From: Anisus vortex | Taxonomy: Eukaryota; Mollusca; Gastropoda; Planorbidae | Direction of reading: 5' to 3' | NCBI GenBank assembly: GCA_949126835.1 | Contig: CASBPS010000139.1 | Coordinates: 1 to 64,000 of the forward strand | Length of the DNA: 64,000 nucleotides | Shown: positions 59,429-64,000 of the stretch, in pieces | Numbering within the stretch: the stretch's first letter is position 1 | How the letters are laid out: the number at the start of each line of letters is the position of its first letter | Translations under genes and position numbers: made by a program | The notes under the pieces: model-generated | Told to the model about the DNA's origin: nothing | Seen by the model: only the letters and a program-made list of their open reading frames with translations | The model's database searches: none

Positions 59429-59467
59429 CCCAATATACCGTCTAATAATTTTTCACATCGGACATGT

Positions 59468-59534
59468 GTCTTCGATAGCTCGAATCAGTGGTAAACGTAG
59501 TACGGGCGACCACGGTTCGATTCTCCAGTAAGAC
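59468..59534 (+). pseudogene. Degenerate tRNA-like (SINE-head-like) segment inside the Helitron
   Basis: GTCTT at 59,468-59,472 is complementary to AAGAC at 59,530-59,534, in the position of an acceptor stem. TAGCTCGAATCAGTGG (from 59,476) resembles a Pol III A box. GGTTCGATTCTCC (59,514-59,526) is a near-perfect B box / T-loop. The 67-bp span is a little shorter than a tRNA, and the A-to-B spacing of 38 bp is below the usual 44. The T stem pairs at only about two of five positions and no clear anticodon stem is seen. It is best read as a decayed tRNA or tRNA-derived SINE head carried by the element. Chance similarity is possible for the A box but unlikely for the B box. Confidence 0.5.
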
Positions 59535-59539
59535 TATAC

Positions 59540-59549
59540 TTTTTTTTTT
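59540..59549 (+). terminator. T10 tract after the tRNA-like segment
   Basis: Ten consecutive T residues begin five bases after the AAGAC end of the tRNA-like segment. A T run in this place would end RNA polymerase III transcription from the A and B boxes. If the boxes are inactive it is only a homopolymer; a comparable T tract lies at 59,730-59,739. Confidence 0.4.
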
Positions 59550-59590
59550 CGACAATTAATTTTTCAAACTTTAAAAACAAAAGACATTGT

Positions 59591-59613
59591 AAATCTATAG
59601 GCAATATAGATTT
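59591..59613. other. Perfect 9-bp inverted repeat in Helitron interior
   Basis: AAATCTATA (59,591-59,599) and TATAGATTT (59,605-59,613) are exact reverse complements around GGCAA. The surrounding 59,550-59,730 is AT-rich with no open frame of note. The function is unknown; it may be a remnant of another element's end. Confidence 0.6.
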
Positions 59614-59741
59614 TGTTAAATAAAAATATTTGACTATTTTTTTTTACCCTATTACAATATTTATTTACTTTCCTTAAAGTATTCAGTAAGTGTAGTTTAT
59701 AAATTTGTTATCTGCACCCCAGACAGTCCTTTTTTTTTTCA

Positions 59742-59757
59742 CCCGGGCAACGCCGGG
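59742..59757 (+). other. Helitron 3' subterminal hairpin
   Basis: CCCGG (59,742-59,746) pairs with CCGGG (59,753-59,757) around the loop GCAACG. It lies 12 bases before the element's end, the normal distance for the hairpin thought to signal the end of rolling-circle transposition. It is preceded by a T tract (59,730-59,739). Confidence 0.82.
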
Positions 59758-59769
59758 CAATGTAGCTTG

Positions 59770-62700
59770 TATCTTATAAAAACACATAAATTCAGCCTTC
59801 ATCGTGGTATATACTTTATATCTAATAAAAACACATAAATTCAGCCTTCATCGTGGTATATACTTTATATCTAATAAAAACACATAAATTCAGCCTACAT
59901 CGTGGTATATACTTTATATCTAATAAAAATACATAAATCCAGCCTTCATCATGGTATATACTTTATATCTAATAAAAACACATAAATTCAGCCTTCATCA
60001 TGGTATATACTTTATATCTAATAAAAACACATAAATTCAACCTTCATCGTGGTATATACTTTATATCTAATAAAAACACATAAATTCAGCCTTTATCGTG
60101 GTATATACTTTATATCTAATAAAAACACATAAATTCAGCCTTCATTGTGGTATATACTTTATATCTAATAAAAAACACTAAAATTCAGCCTTCATCGTGG
60201 TATATACTTTATATCTAATAAAAACACATAAATTCAGCTTTCATTGTGGTATATACTTTATATCTAATAAAAAACACTAAAATTCAGCCTTCATCGTGGT
60301 ATATACTTTATATCTAATAAAAACACATAAATTCAGCCTTCATCGTGGTATATACTTTATATCTAATAAAAACACATAAATTCAGCTTTCATTGTGGTAT
60401 ATACTTTATATCTAATAAAAAACACAAAAATTCAGCTTTCATCGTGGTATATACTTTATATCTAATAAAAACACATAAATTCAGCCTTCATCGAGGTATA
60501 TACTTTATATCTAATAAAAACACATAAATTCAGCCTTCATCGTGGTATATGCTTTATATCTAATAAAAACACATAAATTCAGCTTTCATTGTGGTATATA
60601 CTTTATATCTAATAAAAAACACTAAAATTCAGCTTTCTTCGTGGTATATACTTTATATCTAATAAAAACACATATATTCAGCCTTCATCGTGGTATATAC
60701 TTTATATCTAATAAAAACACATAAATTCAGCCTTCATCATGGTATATACTTTATATCTAATAAAAACACATAAATTCAGCCTTCATCGTGGTATATACTT
60801 TATATCTATTAAAAACACATAAATTCAGCCTTCATCGTGGTATATACTTTATATCTAATAAAAACACATAAATTCAGCTTTCATTGTGGTATATACTTTA
60901 TATCTAATAAAAAACAGTAAAATTCAGCTTTCATCGTGGTATATACTTTATATCTCATAAAAACACATAAATTCAGCCTTCATCGTGGTATATACTTTAT
61001 ATCTAATAAAAAACACTAAAATTCAGCCTTCATCGTGGTATATACTTTATATCTAATAAAAACACATAAATTCAGCTTTCATTGTGGTATATACTTTATA
61101 TCTAATAAAAAACACTAAAATTCAGCCTTCATCGTGGTATATACTTTATATCTAATAAAAACACATAAATTCAGCTTTCATTGTGGTATATACTTTATAT
61201 CTAATAATAAACACTAAAATTCAGCCTTCATCGTGGTATATACTTTATATCTTATAAAAACACATAAATTCAGCCTTCATCGTGGTATATACTTTATATC
61301 TAATAAAAACACATAAATTCAGCCTTCATCGTGGTATATACTTTATATCTAATAAAAACACATAAATTCAGCCTTCATCGTGGTATATACTTTATATCTA
61401 ATAAAAACACATAAATCCAGCCTTCATCATGGTATATACTTTATATCTAATAAAAACACATAAATTCAGCCTTCATCATGGTATATACTTTATATCTAAT
61501 AAAAACACATAAATTCAACCTTCATCGTGGTATATACTTTATATCTAATAAAAACACATAAATTCAGCCTTCATCGTGGTATATACTTTATATCTAATAA
61601 AAACACATAAATTCAGCCTTCATCGTGGTATATACTTTATATCTAATAAAAAACACTAAAATTCAGCCTTCATCGTGGTATATACTTTTTATCTCATAAA
61701 AACACATAAATTCAGCCTTCATCGTGGTATATACTTTATATCTAATAAAAAAAACTAAAATTTAGCCTTCATCGTGGTATATACTTTATATCTAATAAAA
61801 ACACATAAATTCAGCCTTCATCGTGGTATATACTTTATATCTAATAAAAACACATAAATTCAGCCTTCATCGTGGTATATACTTTATATCTAATAAAAAA
61901 CACTAAAATTCAGCTTTCATTGTGGTATATACTTTATATCTAATAAAAACACATAAATTCAGCCTTCATCGTGGTATATACTTTATATCTAATAAAAAAC
62001 ACTAAAATTCAGCCTTCATTGTGGTATATACTTTATATCTAATAAAAACACATAAATTCAGCCTTAATCTTGGTATATACTTTATATCTAATAAAAACAC
62101 ATAAATTCAGCCTTCATCGTGGTATATACTTTATATCTAATAAAAACACATACATTCAGCCTTCATCGTGGTATATACTTTATATCTAATAAAAACACAT
62201 AAATTCAGCCTTCATCGTGGTATATACTTTATATCTAATAAAAACACATAAATTCAGCCTTCATCGTGGTATATACTTTATATCTAATAAAAAACACTAA
62301 AATTTAGCCTTCATCGTGGTATATACTTTATATCTAATAAAAAACATTAAAATTCAGCCTTCATCGTGGTATATACTTTATATCTAATAAAAACACATAA
62401 ATTCAGCTTTCATTGTGGTATATACTTTATATCTAATAAAAAAAAGTAAAATTCAGCTTTCATCGTGGTATATACTTTATATCTCATAAAAACACATAAA
62501 TTCAGCCTTCATCGTGGTATATACTTTATATCTAATAAAAAACACTAAAATTCAGCCTTCATCGTGGTATATACTTTATATCTAATAAAAACACATAAAT
62601 TCAGCTTTCATTGTGGTATATACTTTATATCTAATAAAAAACACTAAAATTCAGCCTTCATCGTGGTATATACTTTATATCTAATAAAAACACATAAATT

Positions 62701-64000
62701 CAGCTTTCATTGTGGTATATACTTTATATCTAATAAAAAACACTAAAATTCAGCCTTCATCGTGGTATATACTTTATATCTTATAAAAACACATAAATTC
62801 AGCCTTCATCGTGGTATATACTTTATATCTAATAAAAACACATAAATTCAGCCTTCATCGTGGTATATACTTTATATCTAATAAAAACACATAAATTCAG
62901 CCTTCATCGTGGTATATACTTTATATCTAATAAAAATACATAAATCCAGCCTTCATCATGGTATATACTTTATATCTAATAAAAACACATAAATTCAGCC
63001 TTCATCATGGTATATACTTTATATCTAATAAAAACACATAAATTCAACCTTCATCGTGGTATATACTTTATATCTAATAAAAACACATAAATTCAGCCTT
63101 TATCGTGGTATATACTTTATATCTAATAAAAACACATAAATTCAGCCTTCATCGTGGTATATACTTTATATCTAATAAAAAACACTAAAATTCAGCCTTC
63201 ATCGTGGTATATACTTTATATCTAATAAAAACACATAAATTCAGCTTTCATTGTGGTATATACTTTATATCTAATAAAAAACACTAAAATTCAGCCTTCA
63301 TCGTGGTATATACTTTATATCTAATAAAAACACATAAATTCAGCTTTCATTGTGGTATATACTTTATATCTAATAAAAAACACAAAAATTCAGCTTTCAT
63401 CGTGGTATATACTTTATATCTAATAAAAACACATAAATTCAGCCTTCATCGTGGTATATACTTTATATCTAATAAAAACACATAAATTCAGCCTTCATCG
63501 AGGTATATACTTTATATCTAATAAAAACACATAAATTCAGCCTTCATCGTGGTATATGCTTTATATCTAATAAAAACACATAAATTCAGCTTTCATTGTG
63601 GTATATACTTTATATCTAATAAAAAACACTAAAATTCAGCTTTCTTCGTGGTATATACTTTATATCTAATAAAAACACATATATTCAGCCTTCATCGTGG
63701 TATATACTTTATATCTAATAAAAACACATAAATTCAGCCTTCATCATGGTATATACTTTATATCTAATAAAAACACATGAATTCAGCCTTCATCGTGGTA
63801 TATACTTTATATCTAATAAAAACACATAAATTCAGCCTTCATCGTGGTATATACTTTATATCTAATAAAAAAAACTAAAATTCAGTCTTCATCGTGGTAT
63901 ATACTTTATATCTAATAAAAACACATAAATTCAGCCTTCATCGTGGTATATACTTTATATCTAATAAAAACACATAAATTCAGCTTTCATTGTGGTATAT
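59770..64000. repeat. Tandem satellite array, 49/50-bp monomers (right block)
   Basis: The same satellite, phase and orientation resume directly after the inserted element, at TATCTTATAAAA. Joining base 59337 to base 59770 restores an ordinary monomer with the common CTTATAAAA variant. The block ends mid-monomer at base 64000, so the array continues to the right. Much of 59,770-60,950 recurs 3,007 bp downstream, with one monomer-sized gap at about 60.44-60.49 kb. No gene is visible here. Confidence 0.98.
59770..64000. repeat. 3,007-bp-offset repeat to the right of the Helitron
   Basis: AATACATAAATCC at 59,930 pairs with 62,937 and GTATATGCTTT at 60,551 with 63,558, both 3,007 bp apart. Between them, at CACAAAAATTC (60,423 with 63,381), the offset is 2,958. 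One monomer is thus missing before and one gained after that point. TCATCGAGGTATATAC occurs only at 60,494 and 63,501, a private tracer of this pair. Confidence 0.82.
62771..62782 (+). other. Paralogous empty site of the Helitron
   Basis: ACTTTA|TATCTT here corresponds, at an offset of exactly 3,007 bp, to the right flank of the inserted element (59,770 onward). The left flank also matches locally, though one extra monomer lies to the left of the insertion. The uninterrupted site fixes the element's ends: A (62,776) and T (62,777) are adjacent here but are separated by 432 bp at 59,337/59,770. Confidence 0.85.

Larger units (their letters stand above)
59338..59769 (+). mobile_element. Non-autonomous Helitron-like element, 432 bp
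   Basis: This is the only sequence in the window unrelated to the satellite. It starts with TCTATATATATAAAAAG and ends ...ATGTAGCTTG. Near its 3' end a GC-rich hairpin, CCCGG-GCAACG-CCGGG (59,742-59,757), is followed by a 12-base tail. It sits between A (59,337) and T (59,770) with no target duplication and no terminal inverted repeats. A 5' TC end, a 3' subterminal hairpin and insertion between A and T are the hallmarks of Helitrons. The 3' end is CTTG where the usual pattern is CTRR, a deviation at one base. It is far too short to encode RepHel, so it would need enzymes in trans. A satellite copy 3,007 bp downstream shows the same site without the element. The alternative is another end-conserved non-coding transposon; the hairpin and A|T site argue for Helitron. 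Confidence 0.8.

Noticed and set aside
59338..59460. Satellite monomer derived from the Helitron 5' end (both contain TCTA, AATA and AAAAA strings)
   Set aside because: The match is short, gapped and confined to AT-rich bases. The satellite lacks the CCGGG hairpin and the CCCCGCGAGG segment of the element.
59468..59534. Functional tRNA gene
   Set aside because: The T stem is mostly unpaired, no anticodon arm is recognisable and the span is about 67 bp. Only the A/B boxes and acceptor-like ends remain.
59571..59740. A second transposon or gene in the AT-rich 3' half of the insert
   Set aside because: No open frame, terminal repeat or recognisable motif was found beyond a 9-bp inverted repeat and T tracts.
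1..64000. Promoters and polyadenylation signals (TATA-like strings and AATAAA in every monomer)
   Set aside because: They are by-products of an AT-rich consensus repeated over a thousand times, with no gene nearby.
1..64000. Telomeric repeat array
   Set aside because: The unit is 49/50 bp and matches no short telomeric motif such as TTAGG or TTAGGG.
1..64000. The whole pattern of long duplications as an assembly artefact
   Set aside because: Not fully excluded, but the copies differ by private substitutions and whole-monomer indels (offset drift, copy-specific 637-, 688-, 888- and 1,035-bp events), which simple duplicated contigs would not show.

Overview
This 64-kb window is almost entirely one tandem satellite DNA array. 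A head-to-tail monomer of 49 bp (type A) alternates irregularly with a 50-bp sister form (type B). The array runs from base 1 to base 64000 and is open at both edges. Dividing length by about 49.2 bp gives roughly 1,290 monomers (an estimate, not a count). The consensus is about 73% A+T, contains the 8-bp palindrome GTATATAC and normally has a single CpG. I find no protein-coding gene, rRNA, CRISPR array or functional tRNA. This is eukaryotic heterochromatin-type DNA. The one non-satellite insert looks like a short non-autonomous Helitron with termini of a kind I associate with insect genomes (Lepidoptera, Hemiptera). An insect host is therefore my best guess, but the species cannot be told from this sequence.

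Layout. (1) 1-260: slightly unusual monomers at the left edge. (2) About 0.54-13.1 kb: an array segment that recurs at about 29.8-44.5 kb, with an offset that steps from 29,239 to 31,404 bp through gains and losses of whole monomers. It contains an internal tandem duplication of about 3.4 kb. (3) About 12.7-26.2 kb: two tandem copies of a 6.4-7.3 kb unit, with a third partial copy at about 28.0-32.0 kb (offset 6,351 bp). (4) 41.0-44.5 kb: local duplications of 1,035 and 688 bp and a mosaic junction. (5) 46.9-49.5 kb: a block repeated at 52.9-55.4 kb (offset 5,959 bp), flanking a more diverged island at about 50.15-52.88 kb. (6) 56.2-58.8 kb: a 1,282-bp tandem duplication. (7) 59,338-59,769: a 432-bp Helitron-like insertion carrying a degenerate tRNA-like segment. 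(8) 59,770-64,000: satellite again, with a 3,007-bp-offset repeat that includes a paralogous copy of the Helitron insertion site without the element.

Interpretation. The array appears to have grown by nested unequal exchange or segmental amplification at several scales (about 0.6, 0.7, 0.9, 1.0, 1.3, 3, 6-7 and 29-31 kb). A few rare monomer mutations act as tracers for these events. The Helitron is single-copy here and has an intact empty paralogue, so it probably inserted after the last local amplification. Short open frames of about 60 codons across the array are by-products of the 49+50 bp phase and are not genes.
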